A stretch of DNA of 64,000 bases from Rathayibacter sp. SD072 (GCF_017355185.1 NZ_JADILJ010000001.1:161342-225341); one strand, 5' to 3'. Shown: positions 1 through 9,837, numbered from the stretch's first letter. Numbers and translations are program-made. The notes: a model not told the origin generated them from the sequence alone.

Positions 1-1
1 G

Positions 2-1720
2 CCCGAGAACATCGCCGCGAACAAGGAGCGCCGCGACTACGTCCTGGGCCGCATGCTCGACGAGGGGAAGATCTCGCAGGCCGACCACGACGCCGCCGCC
101 GCCGAGGAGGTCGTGCCGGCCATCACGCAGACCCCGACCGGCTGCCAGACCGCCCAGGACGCCGCCTTCTTCTGCGACTACGTCACGCGCGTCGTGCAGA
201 ACGACCCCGCGTTCGGCGCCGACGAGGCCACTCGCCTCGCGAACTTCCAGCGCGGCGGCTACAAGATCTACACCACGCTGGACCGCGACCTGCAGGCCGT
301 CGCCACGGCCGCCACGAACCAGTGGGTGCCCAAGACCCCCATCGAGGAGGTCAACATCGGCAGCTCGACCGTCTCGATGGAGGTCGGCACGGGCCGGATC
401 CTCGCGATGGTGCAGAACAAGGACTACGACGCGGCCGGCTCGGTCAACGGCGAGAACTTCTCGGCCATCAACTTCAACACCGACACCGCCTACGGCGGGT
501 CCAACGGCTTCCAGGTCGGATCGACCTACAAGGTCTTCACCCTGGCGCAGTGGATCGCCAACGGGCACACCATCTACGAGACGGTGAACGGCCGCGAGCG
601 CACCTTCGAGGACTTCCCGGCCTCCTGCGCACCGGACGGCGAGTGGTTCGGCGACTTCCCCGTCGGCAACGACGACGACGAGACCGGCACCTTCAGCGTG
701 CTCCAGGGCACGATGCGCTCGATCAACACCGTCTACGTCGCCATGGCCCAGCAGCTCGACCTCTGCGCGATCCGCGACCAGGCGGCCGCGTTCGGCGTGA
801 AGACCGCGTCCGGCGCCGAGCTCCAGTACCTCCCCTCGGCGATCCTCGGCTCGGCCGACCAGATCGCGCCGCTGTCGATGGCGACCGCCTTCGCCGGCTT
901 CGCCAACAACGGCACCGCGTGCAGCGCGATCGCGATCGACTCCATCACGGACGCCGCCGGGAACCCGGTGCAGCCGCCCGTGTCGACCTGCAACCAGGCC
1001 CTCTCCCCCGAGCTGACCGCCGTGGCGACCGACGCGCTGCAGGACGTCGTCACCGGCGGCACCGCCGCCGCCTCCGACCCGGACGACGGCATCGAGCACA
1101 TCGGCAAGACCGGCACCACCGACGACGCGGTGCACACCTGGATGGACGGGGCCTCGACCGAGGTCGCGACCGTCGTCTGGGTGGGCAACATCACCGGGGA
1201 CGCGTCCATGCGCAACGTCCGGGTGCGCAACGCCGAGACCGGGACGCGGGCCTACGCCTCGAACGTCCGCCACTACATCTGGAACGCGGTGATGACCCGC
1301 GCCGACGAGAAGTACGGCGGGGAGGACTTCGCCGACCCCAGCGCCGCCCTCTTGAACGGCCGCCAGGTCACGATCCCGAACGTGACCGGCCGCTCGGTCG
1401 ACTCCGCGACGGACGTGCTCGAGGACCTCGGGTTCGACGTCGAGGAGGGGGGCACCGTCGACTCCGCCGCCCCCGCGGGCACCGTGGCGGGAACCGATCC
1501 CGGCGCCGGCACGGCCATCGCGCGCTACTCGAGCATCACGCTGCTGATCAGCAACGGCTCCCAGGTGCCCGCCGCGGCTCCCGAGACCCAGGCTCCTGCG
1601 CCGGCCCCGACCGAGACGGCGCCCGCTCCGGCTCCCACCGAGCCGGTCGAGCCCGCGGCGCCGACCGCGACTCCCACCGCCGCTCCCACGGCCACGCCCA
1701 CCGCGGACGTGACGGAGTGA
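2..1720 (+). CDS. Penicillin-binding protein with PASTA domain (5' end cut by window edge)
   Basis: The reading frame is open from base 2, so the start and the glycosyltransferase domain lie outside the window; 572 codons are visible. The visible part is the transpeptidase domain that crosslinks peptidoglycan at the outer face of the membrane. The penicillin-binding motifs are S174-T-Y-K177 (SxxK, nucleophile serine), S240-I-N242 (SxN) and K369-T-G371. One PASTA domain, a muropeptide or beta-lactam sensor, follows at about residues 457-520. The tail is rich in Pro, Ala and Thr. The layout matches bifunctional class A PBPs (PonA type) of actinobacteria. Its stop codon overlaps the GTG of the nuclease gene by 4 bp. 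Confidence 0.93.
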   Translation, partial: PENIAANKERRDYVLGRMLDEGKISQADHDAAAAEEVVPAITQTPTGCQTAQDAAFFCDYVTRVVQNDPAFGADEATRLANFQRGGYKIYTTLDRDLQAVATAATNQWVPKTPIEEVNIGSSTVSMEVGTGRILAMVQNKDYDAAGSVNGENFSAINFNTDTAYGGSNGFQVGSTYKVFTLAQWIANGHTIYETVNGRERTFEDFPASCAPDGEWFGDFPVGNDDDETGTFSVLQGTMRSINTVYVAMAQQLDLCAIRDQAAAFGVKTASGAELQYLPSAILGSADQIAPLSMATAFAGFANNGTACSAIAIDSITDAAGNPVQPPVSTCNQALSPELTAVATDALQDVVTGGTAAASDPDDGIEHIGKTGTTDDAVHTWMDGASTEVATVVWVGNITGDASMRNVRVRNAETGTRAYASNVRHYIWNAVMTRADEKYGGEDFADPSAALLNGRQVTIPNVTGRSVDSATDVLEDLGFDVEEGGTVDSAAPAGTVAGTDPGAGTAIARYSSITLLISNGSQVPAAAPETQAPAPAPTETAPAPAPTEPVEPAAPTATPTAAPTATPTADVTE

Positions 1721-2526
1721 GCACCGGGTTCGACCCCGCCTTCCTGGGCGCCGCGCTGATCGCGCCGGCGCCGCAGGCCGACCGGGTCGTGCGGCGACTC
1801 CCCTACACGCACTTCGAGGTGCTGCTGGATCCCCGGCGCCGGCTCGCGCTGTCGACCGCGGTGAACATCGACGGGGCATCGCTCCTGGACCTCGGTCGCG
1901 GCGACGACTGGCACCTGGACGACCGGGTGCCCGCCTCCGAGCAGACCGGTCCCGAGGTGTACTCCCGCAACGACCTCGACCGCGGCCATCTCGTGCGCCG
2001 TCGCGACCCGGTGTGGGGCGAGCCGGCCGAGGCGCGCGCGGCCAACCACGACAGCTTCTGCTACACCAACGCGGCTCCGCAGGCGAGCGGCTTCAACCAG
2101 TCGAAGGAGCTGTGGCTGGGCCTGGAGGACCTCGTCCTCCAGTACGCGCAGACCTGGCGCACGCGCCTGAGCGTCTTCACCGGCCCCGTTCTGGCCGAGG
2201 GCGATCCGGTCTACCGCGGGGTCGGCGTGCCCCGCCGCTTCTGGAAGATCGCGGCGTGGAGCCCGGACGGCGACACCCTCGCCGCCAGCGCGTACCTCCT
2301 CGACCAGTCCGACCTCGTCGAGCCGATCCGCGAGGCCGCCGCCCCCGGCCCGGGCGCCTTCCGCACCTTCCAGGTGCCGGTCGTCGAGATCGGCGAGGTC
2401 ACCGGCCTCGACGTCTCCTCGCTCGCCGCGGCCGACGTGCTCGTCGCGGCCGGAGCGCGCCCCGGACCTCTGCGGCGCGAGCTCGCCGACGCCGACGACG
2501 TCCGCGCGGGACTCGCCGAGCACTGA
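1717..2526 (+). CDS. DNA/RNA non-specific endonuclease family protein
   Basis: A 269-aa protein of the Endonuclease_NS (NucA/Serratia nuclease) family. The key motif D88-R-G-H91 is present in NDLDRGHLVRR; His91 would be the general base. A downstream Asn-rich stretch, TNAAPQASGFNQ, supplies the usual Mg-binding asparagine. These enzymes cleave single- and double-stranded DNA and RNA. No signal peptide is obvious, so secretion is unproven. The GTG start overlaps the upstream PBP stop by 4 bp, which implies translational coupling and co-transcription. Confidence 0.85.
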   Translation: MSTGFDPAFLGAALIAPAPQADRVVRRLPYTHFEVLLDPRRRLALSTAVNIDGASLLDLGRGDDWHLDDRVPASEQTGPEVYSRNDLDRGHLVRRRDPVWGEPAEARAANHDSFCYTNAAPQASGFNQSKELWLGLEDLVLQYAQTWRTRLSVFTGPVLAEGDPVYRGVGVPRRFWKIAAWSPDGDTLAASAYLLDQSDLVEPIREAAAPGPGAFRTFQVPVVEIGEVTGLDVSSLAAADVLVAAGARPGPLRRELADADDVRAGLAEH

Positions 2527-2552
2527 CGGCCCGCCCGGTCCAGGATGGGGTC

Positions 2553-3398
2553 ATGTCATCCCCCGTCCTCGTCGAGATCGACGCCTCCGCTACGCCCGTT
2601 CTGCGTGATCCCTCGGCCGGACTCGTCGCGGTCGACGAACCCGGCTACCTCCGCGGCGACGGCGTCTTCGAGACGCTCGCGGTGATCCGCGGCCGCGCGC
2701 ACGGTCTCGACGAGCACCTCGCCCGGCTCGAGGCCTCCGCCGCGGCCGTCGACCTCGTCCTTCCCGCACGATCCACCTGGGAGGCGGCGGTCGCCCTCGC
2801 CGTGGCCGAGCACGACGGCGTCCACGATCTGTCCGTGCGGCTGGTCGCGAGTCACGCGGAGCCGGCGGCCCGGTGCACCGTGCGCGCGGAGCCCACGGCC
2901 GACGCGAGCGCCCTGCGGCGCGACGGCGTCGCCGTCGTCGTGCTCGACCGGGGCTACGCCCGCGGGGCGCAGGAGGCGGCCCCCTGGCTCCTCGGCGGCG
3001 TCAAGTCGACCTCGGGCGCGGTCACCCGCGCGGCCCTGCGGGAGGCGCGTCGCCGCGGAGCGGACGACGTGGTCTGGCGCACGAGCGACGGGCAGCTGCT
3101 CGAGGGCGCCACCTCCAGCCTGGTCCTGCTCTCGGGAGGCGCGCTGCTGACGCCGTCCGCCGTCGGCAACGGGATCCTCGACGGCACGACCGTCGCCCGC
3201 GTGCTGGAGCTGGCCGCGCAGCAGGGACTCGCGACCGATCGGCGGGAGCTGGCGGTCGAGGCGCTGAGCGGCGCGGACGCGGCGTGGCTCGTCTCGAGCA
3301 CGCGGCGCGCCGTTCCGGTCCGCTCGGTCGACGGCGCCCCGCTCCGTGTGGATCGCGAGCTCACCGACGCCTTCGAGCAGGGGCTGCTCGCGGGCTGA
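2553..3398 (+). CDS. pabC: Class IV aminotransferase, likely aminodeoxychorismate lyase
   Basis: A 281-aa PLP-dependent fold-type IV enzyme. The N-terminal GDGVFETL segment, the lysine in GGVKSTSG (expected Schiff-base residue) and the DGQLLEGATSSLVLL segment (conserved cofactor-binding Glu) are typical. In this family the likely reaction is conversion of 4-amino-4-deoxychorismate to p-aminobenzoate and pyruvate in folate synthesis. A branched-chain or D-amino-acid aminotransferase cannot be excluded without a structural comparison, so the symbol is tentative. It starts 26 bp after the nuclease gene. A CAGGAT hexamer 6 nt upstream of the ATG could be its own -10 element. It converges on cofC with only 3 bp between the stops. 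Confidence 0.8.
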   Translation: MSSPVLVEIDASATPVLRDPSAGLVAVDEPGYLRGDGVFETLAVIRGRAHGLDEHLARLEASAAAVDLVLPARSTWEAAVALAVAEHDGVHDLSVRLVASHAEPAARCTVRAEPTADASALRRDGVAVVVLDRGYARGAQEAAPWLLGGVKSTSGAVTRAALREARRRGADDVVWRTSDGQLLEGATSSLVLLSGGALLTPSAVGNGILDGTTVARVLELAAQQGLATDRRELAVEALSGADAAWLVSSTRRAVPVRSVDGAPLRVDRELTDAFEQGLLAG

Positions 3399-3401
3399 CC
3401 C

Positions 3402-4019
3402 TCAGGCCGCCTGCGCGAGCTCCCTGGCGGTGCAGGGCCCGACTCCCGCCGCCTCGGCGTCGCGCAGGTCGTCCACGGTGTCCACGTCCAGGCGCAGCGT
3501 CGAGTCGCGCGGCACGTCGAGCACGCGGCAGCCCGCGTCGCGGTGGCGGCGGAGCGAGTCGGGGCCGAACGCGGGCGCGACGCGCGCGGCCGCCGCGACG
3601 AGGAGGGCTGTGGTGCCCGTCCCCGCTCGGTCGGCGACGACGGCCGGGAGCGCCGTCGCGAGGGTCAGTGCGCCGTCGAGATCGGCCGCGGCGAGTGCGG
3701 GCAGGTCGCCGGTCAGGGCGATCACGGGAGCAGCGGGGGCGAGGCGGAGCGCCGCGTCGACGCCCGCGGTCACGGCGGAGTTCAGAGATCCCGGGTCCTC
3801 CACGAGCACGAGGGCGGGATGCCGCCCGACGGCTCGCGCGGCGGCGGCCGCGTCGGACGTCACCAGCACGAGCAGGTCGACACCGGTCGCCGCTCCCACC
3901 GCCGCGAGCGTGTCGAGCAGGAACGCCTCGGCAAGGGCGGACCGGCCCTCGTGCTCGAGGCGGGTCTTCGACGCACCCCGGCCCTTGAAGACGACGACCG
4001 CGCTCCAGCGAGTGCTCAC
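3402..4019 (-). CDS. cofC: 2-phospho-L-lactate/phosphoenolpyruvate guanylyltransferase (F420 synthesis)
   Basis: A 205-aa CofC/FbiD nucleotidyltransferase. The N-terminal [14 protein letters not shown] resembles the GT-A-like nucleotide-binding start of the family, and [11 protein letters not shown] carries the metal-binding Asp. It activates phosphoenolpyruvate or 2-phospholactate with GTP for transfer to the deazaflavin FO; actinobacterial members (FbiD) are known to prefer phosphoenolpyruvate. The GTG start overlaps the cofE stop by 4 bp, so cofE-cofC form an F420 operon. FbiA (CofD) and FbiC are not in this window. Confidence 0.88.
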   Translation of the reverse strand: MSTRWSAVVVFKGRGASKTRLEHEGRSALAEAFLLDTLAAVGAATGVDLLVLVTSDAAAAARAVGRHPALVLVEDPGSLNSAVTAGVDAALRLAPAAPVIALTGDLPALAAADLDGALTLATALPAVVADRAGTGTTALLVAAAARVAPAFGPDSLRRHRDAGCRVLDVPRDSTLRLDVDTVDDLRDAEAAGVGPCTARELAQAA

Positions 4020-4810
4020 TCCGACGCCTCGCCCCGGGCCGCGACGGCCGCCGCCCAGCCCTCCGCGTACGCCTCGTCGGCGCCGAGCCGGAACATGTCC
4101 TCGGGTCCGGTGCGCGTCAGGGTGCGCGCGCCCGGGGCGTCGAGGCCGGTCACGAACCGTCCGAGCCCACGGACGACGGCGACAGGGCGCCCGCTCGACT
4201 TGCCCTTGACCAGGTCGCCCAGCGCCGCAATCTCGTCGGCCACGGCCGGCATGGTGACACCGAGGGTGCGCCCCAGCGCGTCGACGGCTCCGCGCAGGTC
4301 GTCGACGACGTGCAGCCCCGCCGCTCCGATGGCGGCGTCCGTCTGGCCGACCCGCCAGGCGCGGCCGAGGGTGTCGCTCACCACCACGCCGACCCGGGCG
4401 CCGAGGCGCTCACGGAGACCGGCGCAGAGGGCGCGGGCGGACGCGTCGGGATCCTCGGGGAGCAGGAGCACGGTGCCCTCTGCCACGTTGCTCGCGTCGA
4501 CTCCCGCGGCCGCCTGGACGATGCCGAGGCGGTTCTCGACGATGCGGGTGACGCCGTGGGCGTGGGCGCGGGTCGCGACGACCCGCACGGTCTCGGCGGT
4601 GATCGCGTCCTCGCGGTCGACCGCCGCGACGACGCGGCCCTCGGCCTTCGAGACGATCTTGCTCGTGACGACCAGCACGTCCCCGTCGACGGGGCGGTCC
4701 TCGTCGGCGGCCGCCGCGACGGCCGCGAGGATCAGCTCGAGCAGGTCGTCCCCGGGCGAGACCTCGGGGATCCCGTCGAGGGCCCAGGCCTGGACGCGTG
4801 TCGCACTCAC
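4016..4810 (-). CDS. cofE: Coenzyme F420-0:L-glutamate ligase, single domain
   Basis: A 264-aa CofE/FbiB ligase that adds gamma-linked glutamates to F420-0 using GTP. Family segments seen are the N-terminal [30 protein letters not shown] (substrate/GTP-binding lysines) and [21 protein letters not shown]. The mycobacterial FbiB has an added C-terminal nitroreductase-like domain; this protein ends after the ligase domain. The GTG at 4810 is chosen because the family N-terminus begins there and a GGAGGAG ribosome-binding site lies upstream. The frame remains open further upstream, antisense-free but without family similarity. Confidence 0.9.
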   Translation of the reverse strand: MSATRVQAWALDGIPEVSPGDDLLELILAAVAAAADEDRPVDGDVLVVTSKIVSKAEGRVVAAVDREDAITAETVRVVATRAHAHGVTRIVENRLGIVQAAAGVDASNVAEGTVLLLPEDPDASARALCAGLRERLGARVGVVVSDTLGRAWRVGQTDAAIGAAGLHVVDDLRGAVDALGRTLGVTMPAVADEIAALGDLVKGKSSGRPVAVVRGLGRFVTGLDAPGARTLTRTGPEDMFRLGADEAYAEGWAAAVAARGEASE

Positions 4811-4857
4811 CCGTCCATTCTCCTCCTCGGCGCGCCGCCCGGCCGACGCGGCGGTGT

Positions 4858-5337
4858 TCAGGCGGTGAGGTACGCGGCGACCGCCGGCGGCACGTAGGGC
4901 GCCACGTCGCCGCCGAGGCTCGAGACCTGACGCACGAGCGACGACGAGACGTGCGCGTGCGCGGGGTCGGGGAGCAGGAAGACCGTCTCGACGTGCGCGA
5001 GGTTGCGGTTCACGATGGCCATCGGGGTCTCGTACGCCACGTCGACCTGCGAGCGGATGCCCTTCACCAGGATGGTCGCGCCCACGTCGACGCAGTAGTC
5101 GACCAGCAGGCCCATGCTCCAGGACGCGACGACGATCGAGCCCTCGATGCCCGCCTCCGCGATCGACTGCTCGATCAGGGCGACCCGCTGCGAGATCGGC
5201 AGAAGCGCCGTCTTCGCGGGGTTGTGCACGACCACCACGTGCAGCTCGTCGACGAGGCGCGCGGCACGCTCGATGACGTCGAGGTGACCGAGGGTGACGG
5301 GGTCGAACGAGCCGGGGACGACGGCGATGCGGGCCAT
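4858..5337 (-). CDS. coaD: Phosphopantetheine adenylyltransferase
   Basis: A 159-aa protein, full length for the family. It transfers AMP from ATP to 4'-phosphopantetheine, the penultimate step of coenzyme A synthesis, in the cytoplasm. The N-terminal [15 protein letters not shown] contains the TxGH nucleotidyltransferase motif, and the C-terminal [15 protein letters not shown] matches the ISSTLVR-type ATP-binding motif. The ATG is preceded by TACGCT with a 6-nt gap, consistent with a leaderless transcript. It lies between recG and the F420 genes on the same strand. Confidence 0.96.
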   Translation of the reverse strand: MARIAVVPGSFDPVTLGHLDVIERAARLVDELHVVVVHNPAKTALLPISQRVALIEQSIAEAGIEGSIVVASWSMGLLVDYCVDVGATILVKGIRSQVDVAYETPMAIVNRNLAHVETVFLLPDPAHAHVSSSLVRQVSSLGGDVAPYVPPAVAAYLTA

Positions 5338-5343
5338 GCCGAC

Positions 5344-5349
5344 AGCGTA
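5344..5349 (-). promoter_or_regulatory. Leaderless -10 element of coaD
   Basis: TACGCT on the minus strand, 6 nt upstream of the coaD ATG. It fits the TAnnnT actinobacterial -10 consensus, and transcription would start at or beside the start codon. Confidence 0.55.
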
Positions 5350-5399
5350 CCGGCCGGTCCCCCGCCCCTCCGGGCGTCGGCGTCACCCGTCAGGGGCGA

Positions 5400-7577
5400 T
5401 CAGCTCTTCGCGAGGAACTCCCGGTCGCGGTCCTGCACTCGGCGCTCGAGGGCCGCGCGGAGCCGGTCGTGGGCGGCGAGGGAGGGATCCTCCTCGAGCA
5501 GGCGCTCGGCCAGCGCGCGCGCCTCGACGATGAGGTGGGCGTCCTGCACGACCCGCAGCAGGCGCAGGGAGGAGCGTCCGCCCGACTGGGAATCGCCGAG
5601 CACGTCGCCCTCGCGGCGCAGCTCGAGATCGACCTCCGCGAGTGCGAAGCCGTCGAGCGTCGCGGCCACGGCCTCCACCCGCTCGCGCGCGATGGTGCCC
5701 GCCTCCGCAGCCGTGACGAAGAGGCAGACCCCGGGCACGCCGCCGCGGCCGATCCGGCCCCGCAGCTGGTGCAGCTGCGAGACGCCGAAGCGCTCGGCGT
5801 CCAGGACGATCATCATCGAGGCGTTGGGGACGTCCACGCCGACCTCGATCACCGTCGTCGACACGAGGACGTCGATCTCCCCCGCAGCGAAGGAGCGCAT
5901 GACGGCGTCCTTCTCCTCCGTCGTCATGCGGCCGTGCAGTGCGGCCGAGCGGCGGTGCTTCAGAAGCGCGTGCGAGCGGACGCCCTCGAGCGTCTGCGCC
6001 ACGGTCGACAGCGGCGTGGCCGCCTCCTCCGGCGCGGTCGCCGCCGCCCCCTCCGCCGCCTCGCCGGGCTCGATGGCCGGGCAGACGAGGTAGATCTGGT
6101 GGCCCTTGCGGATCTCCTCCTCCGCCCGCTCCCACGCCCTCGCGATCAGGCCGGGGGTGTCGGTGAGGGACACGACGTGGCTCGTGATGCCGGGACGACC
6201 GGCGGGCAGCTCGCGGATCGTGGACGTGTCGAGGTCGCCGAACACCGTCATCGCGACCGTGCGCGGGATCGGCGTCGCGGTGAGCACGAGCACGTGCGGC
6301 GGCACGGCGCCCTTGCGCCGGAGCGCGTCGCGCTGGTCGACCCCGAACCGGTGCTGCTCGTCGATGACGACGAGTGCCAGGTCGTAGAAGGTCACCTTGT
6401 CGCCGAGCAGCGCGTGCGTGCCGACGACGATCTTGGCCGTGCCCGAGACGATGCGCAGCAGCGCCGCGCGCCGCTCGGCCGCTCCCAGCCCGCCCGTGAG
6501 GAGCGTCGGGACGAGGGCCGTCGACAGCTCCGGACCGAGGGTCCTCACGATGGAGCGCAGATGCTGGCCCGCGAGCACCTCGGTCGGCGCGAGCAGAGCG
6601 GCCTGGCCGCCGCTCTCGGCCGCGGCCAGCATGGCGCGCAGCGCGACGAGCGTCTTGCCCGACCCCACCTCGCCCTGCACCAGGCGAGACATCGGACTCT
6701 CCCCCGCGAGGTCGTCCGCGATCTCGGCGCCGACGGAGCGCTGATCGCCCGTCAGGGCGAACGGGAGAGCGGCGTCGAAGCGCTCGAGCCAGCCGCCGGG
6801 GGCCGGCACCCGGGGGGTCGCAGGAGTCGCCCGGGCGGCGGCACGGCGCTCGAGCAGCGCGAGCTGCAGGAGGAACGCTTCGTGGAAGCGCAGCGTCTCG
6901 CGCGCCTGCGACTCCTCGCCCTCGCGCGCCGGCCGGTGGATCAGCTCGAGCGCCCGGCCCAGCGGCATCAGCGAGCGGCCTGCCCGGACCGACTCCGGCA
7001 TCGGATCGGGGACGTCGCGCAGCCCGTCGAGGATCACGCCGATGGCGGCCTGCAGCTGCCAGCTCGAGATCGCGCTCGTCGCGGGGTAGATCGGGATCGG
7101 GCGCTCGGCCCAGTCCTTCGCGAGCGCGGAGCCCTTGTCGGCCTCGGCCGTCGCGGCCTCCTCGTCCTCGAAGAGCCGGTAATCGGGGTGCGTGAGCTGC
7201 ACGGTCTCGCGGAACATCGACACGGTCCCGGCGAAGATCCCCCGCACTCCCCTCCGCAGCTTCGCCGCCCGCCACGGCTGCCCGAAGAAGGTCAGGGACA
7301 GCGTGCCGGTGCCGTCCGAGATGATGACCTCGAGCAGTGAGCCGCGGCGGTTGCGCATCGGCCGCTCCCGGACCTCGCGCACCTCCGCCACGATCGTCAC
7401 GCTCTCGCCGACGGGGAGCCGGGAGAGCTCCGTCAGCTCGCCGCGCTGGGCGTACCGACGGGGGTAGTGGCCCAGCAGCTCGCCGACCGTGCGGTAGCCG
7501 AAGGCCTTCTCGACGGCCGCGGCGGTGCGCGGGCCGACGACCGGCGCGAGCGAGGCGTCGAGGGGGTCCGGGATCAC
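5400..7577 (-). CDS. recG: ATP-dependent DNA helicase RecG
   Basis: A 725-aa superfamily 2 helicase that remodels stalled replication forks and Holliday junctions. An N-terminal wedge/OB domain is followed by helicase motifs: Walker A GEVGSGKT near residue 305, DEQH box near 405 (VVIDEQHRFGVDQR), motif III TATPIPRT, and the C-terminal QLRGRIGRGG motif VI. Length is normal. The GTG start at 7577 has TATGAT 6 nt upstream, so it may be leaderless although the transglutaminase gene stops only 7 bp before it. An insertion of roughly 30 Ala/Glu-rich residues (EGAAATAPEEAATPLS) sits in helicase domain 2. Confidence 0.96.
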   Translation of the reverse strand: MIPDPLDASLAPVVGPRTAAAVEKAFGYRTVGELLGHYPRRYAQRGELTELSRLPVGESVTIVAEVREVRERPMRNRRGSLLEVIISDGTGTLSLTFFGQPWRAAKLRRGVRGIFAGTVSMFRETVQLTHPDYRLFEDEEAATAEADKGSALAKDWAERPIPIYPATSAISSWQLQAAIGVILDGLRDVPDPMPESVRAGRSLMPLGRALELIHRPAREGEESQARETLRFHEAFLLQLALLERRAAARATPATPRVPAPGGWLERFDAALPFALTGDQRSVGAEIADDLAGESPMSRLVQGEVGSGKTLVALRAMLAAAESGGQAALLAPTEVLAGQHLRSIVRTLGPELSTALVPTLLTGGLGAAERRAALLRIVSGTAKIVVGTHALLGDKVTFYDLALVVIDEQHRFGVDQRDALRRKGAVPPHVLVLTATPIPRTVAMTVFGDLDTSTIRELPAGRPGITSHVVSLTDTPGLIARAWERAEEEIRKGHQIYLVCPAIEPGEAAEGAAATAPEEAATPLSTVAQTLEGVRSHALLKHRRSAALHGRMTTEEKDAVMRSFAAGEIDVLVSTTVIEVGVDVPNASMMIVLDAERFGVSQLHQLRGRIGRGGVPGVCLFVTAAEAGTIARERVEAVAATLDGFALAEVDLELRREGDVLGDSQSGGRSSLRLLRVVQDAHLIVEARALAERLLEEDPSLAAHDRLRAALERRVQDRDREFLAKS

Positions 7578-7583
7578 CTAGCG

Positions 7584-7589
7584 ATCATA
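7584..7589 (-). promoter_or_regulatory. Leaderless -10 element of recG
   Basis: TATGAT on the minus strand, 6 nt from the GTG of recG, overlapping the stop codon of the upstream transglutaminase gene. It would give recG independent, leaderless transcription. Confidence 0.55.
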
Positions 7590-9837
7590 GGTCGACCCTC
7601 GGACGTCGGACGCGGGAGAACGCCCCGAGCGCCGAGCGCGGGAGCACCGCGGCGAAGGTGCGGCGCGGGGTGCCCGCCGCGGCGCGCAGCGCCCGCACCA
7701 CCCGTGCGCCCGCGGTCCAGCCGGAGGCCTCGGCCGCGGGCACCGGGGCGTACCGGGCGCGCTCGACGGTGTCTCGGAGTCCGCCCAGCGCCCGACGAGC
7801 GTCGGAGTCGTCGCCGAGCGAGCCCCCGATCAGAGCCTCCTGAGCACGGGGCGAGTCGGTCTCCTCCACCGGCACGCCGAGATCCCGGGCACTCGCGAGC
7901 ACCTCTGCCCAGGCCGCCTCCGCGGAGCCCGCCCCCGCAGCGCGTCGCCGCAGCGAGCGCTGCACCACGCGCAAAAGCCAGGGCACGAGCAGCAGGAGCA
8001 GGAGGAGGACCCAGGCGGTGACCGCCGGAGCCGAGGGGCCGACGACGGTTCCGGCGGCTCCCGGAGTCGCGGTGGCCGTCGACGCGGTGGGAGTCGGGGT
8101 CGCCTCCTCCTCGCTCTCCTCCTCCGGCGCCGCGCTCGACGAGGCGCCCGGGGTCGAACCGGTCGACGACGTCGCGCTCGGCAGGGTGTACGAGGCGGGG
8201 GCGCCGCGGCTGGGCGTGGGCTCGAAGGGCAGCCAGCCGACGCCCTCGAAGTAGAGCTCCGGCCACGCGTGCAGGTCGGAGGACAGCAGCCGGTAGCTCG
8301 TCAGGTCGCTGTCGGCCGACGGCACCACGGATCCGGGCTGGTAGCCGATGGCGAGCCGCGAGGGGATCCCGAGCTCGCGGGCCATGACGGCCATCGCGGA
8401 GGCGAAGTGGACGCAGTAGCCCTCGCGCACCTCGAGGAACGACTCGAGGACACCGACGCCGTCGCCGTCGTAGCCCTCCTCGGCGGGAGTGTCCTCCGAG
8501 TAGGTGAAGGCGGAGGAGCGGAAGAATGACTGCAGCTCCCTCGCCTGGTCGTAGGCGCTGCCGGCCTCCGCGGTCACCTCGGCCGCCGTCGTGCCGACCA
8601 CCGCCGGGACGTCGTCGGGCAGCTCCAGGTACCGCTCGAGACCCTGGCCCGCGGCGGGCGCGGCGAGCAGCTGCTGCGGATCCGGATCGAGGCGGAGGGC
8701 CTCGACGGCGTACTCGTCGCCGGCCCGGGTCGTCGCGTCGCCGCGGATCGACCCGTCCTGCACGTCCTGCAGCCAGCCGTCGCCGATGCCCTCGAGTGCC
8801 GCCACCGGATACGGCACCGGTAGCCACTCGCTGCGCAGCGTCTCGACCGAGACCTCGACCTCCTCGGTCTCGCGGGGCACGCTCTCGGCGAGTCCCTCCG
8901 GTGCGATGGGGGCCTCGATCGGCGCGGTCTCCTCCGTGCCGCTCGGCGCCCAGTTCTCGCCCTGGAAGTCCGAGACCGTGAGCACGCGGAGGTACACCGG
9001 CAGATCGGAGTCTGTCGCGTAGCGGAGCACGGTGACCGGGTTGGGCCGCCGCAGATCGTCGCCGAGGGCCACGACCGGGTCGATCGAACCGTTGAACAGC
9101 GTGCCCGAGACCCCGGAGGAGGACGGCGCGCGGACGTACCCGGTCGCCGAGCCCGCGAGGACTCCCGCCGCGACGACGACCGTGCCGACCACGGCCACCG
9201 CCGGGAGGGCCGCGGCGAGCGAGAGCCGTCGGGCGGGCGCCCGGCGCTCGGGGCGCGACCCCGCGACGAGGACGCCCGCGTAGGCGAGCGCGGTGAGCAC
9301 GAGGCTCGGCCACGACACCCCGCTCGGATCGATGATCGCGGGGACCGCGACCAGCGCGAGCAGGAACAGCCCCGAGAGCGCGGGCAGCCGCACCGAGAAC
9401 GCGAAGAGGTCGGCGGCCCAGGCGAGGACGACGACCCCGCCCACGAGCAGGAACGCGATGCCGCTGTCGGCCACCGCCGGCAGCCCCTGCTGAGCGATCG
9501 ACGTGAAGCCCGCCTGCGCGAGATCCTGCGCGTCGGCGATCGCCGCGGGCGTGGGAACGAGGAAGAGGAGCGCGCGGGCGGGGACGAACATCGCCGTCAG
9601 CACCACGACCGCGGTCAGCGTCCCGAGCACGGGCGGGACGACCGGGTGCGCGCGCAGAGCCCGTGCTCCGGCCGGCACGGCGAGCACCACGGCGACCGCG
9701 AGAGCGAGCTGGACGAGCCAGCCCACGCCTTCCAGGAGCCGTCCCACACCGGAGGCGGCGGCGACCAGCGAGGCCCAGAGCAGGAGTGAGAGCAGCGCGG
9801 AGCCGGCCCGCGGATCGCTCTCGGTGCGGCGGCTCAT
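7585..9837 (-). CDS. Transglutaminase-like membrane protein (TgpA/DUF3488 type)
   Basis: A 750-aa membrane protein. The N-terminal 200 residues contain about six transmembrane segments, followed by an extracytoplasmic region with a transglutaminase-core triad: Cys near residue 475 in REGYCVHFASAMAV, His near 523 in DLHAWPELYF and Asp/Glu in LPFEPTP. A low-complexity Ser/Thr/Glu linker, another transmembrane helix (VTAWVLLLLLLLVPWLL) and a cytoplasmic DUF4129-like tail follow. The ATG overlaps the DUF58 stop by 4 bp. MoxR-DUF58-transglutaminase operons are widespread, but their substrate is usually unknown; cell-envelope protein modification is an inference. Confidence 0.88.
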   Translation of the reverse strand: MSRRTESDPRAGSALLSLLLWASLVAAASGVGRLLEGVGWLVQLALAVAVVLAVPAGARALRAHPVVPPVLGTLTAVVVLTAMFVPARALLFLVPTPAAIADAQDLAQAGFTSIAQQGLPAVADSGIAFLLVGGVVVLAWAADLFAFSVRLPALSGLFLLALVAVPAIIDPSGVSWPSLVLTALAYAGVLVAGSRPERRAPARRLSLAAALPAVAVVGTVVVAAGVLAGSATGYVRAPSSSGVSGTLFNGSIDPVVALGDDLRRPNPVTVLRYATDSDLPVYLRVLTVSDFQGENWAPSGTEETAPIEAPIAPEGLAESVPRETEEVEVSVETLRSEWLPVPYPVAALEGIGDGWLQDVQDGSIRGDATTRAGDEYAVEALRLDPDPQQLLAAPAAGQGLERYLELPDDVPAVVGTTAAEVTAEAGSAYDQARELQSFFRSSAFTYSEDTPAEEGYDGDGVGVLESFLEVREGYCVHFASAMAVMARELGIPSRLAIGYQPGSVVPSADSDLTSYRLLSSDLHAWPELYFEGVGWLPFEPTPSRGAPASYTLPSATSSTGSTPGASSSAAPEEESEEEATPTPTASTATATPGAAGTVVGPSAPAVTAWVLLLLLLLVPWLLRVVQRSLRRRAAGAGSAEAAWAEVLASARDLGVPVEETDSPRAQEALIGGSLGDDSDARRALGGLRDTVERARYAPVPAAEASGWTAGARVVRALRAAAGTPRRTFAAVLPRSALGAFSRVRRPRVDL

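Noticed and set aside
1565..1717. Pro/Ala/Thr-rich repeats at the end of the PBP gene
   Set aside because: Low-complexity linker typical of PASTA-containing PBPs, not a separate repeat element.
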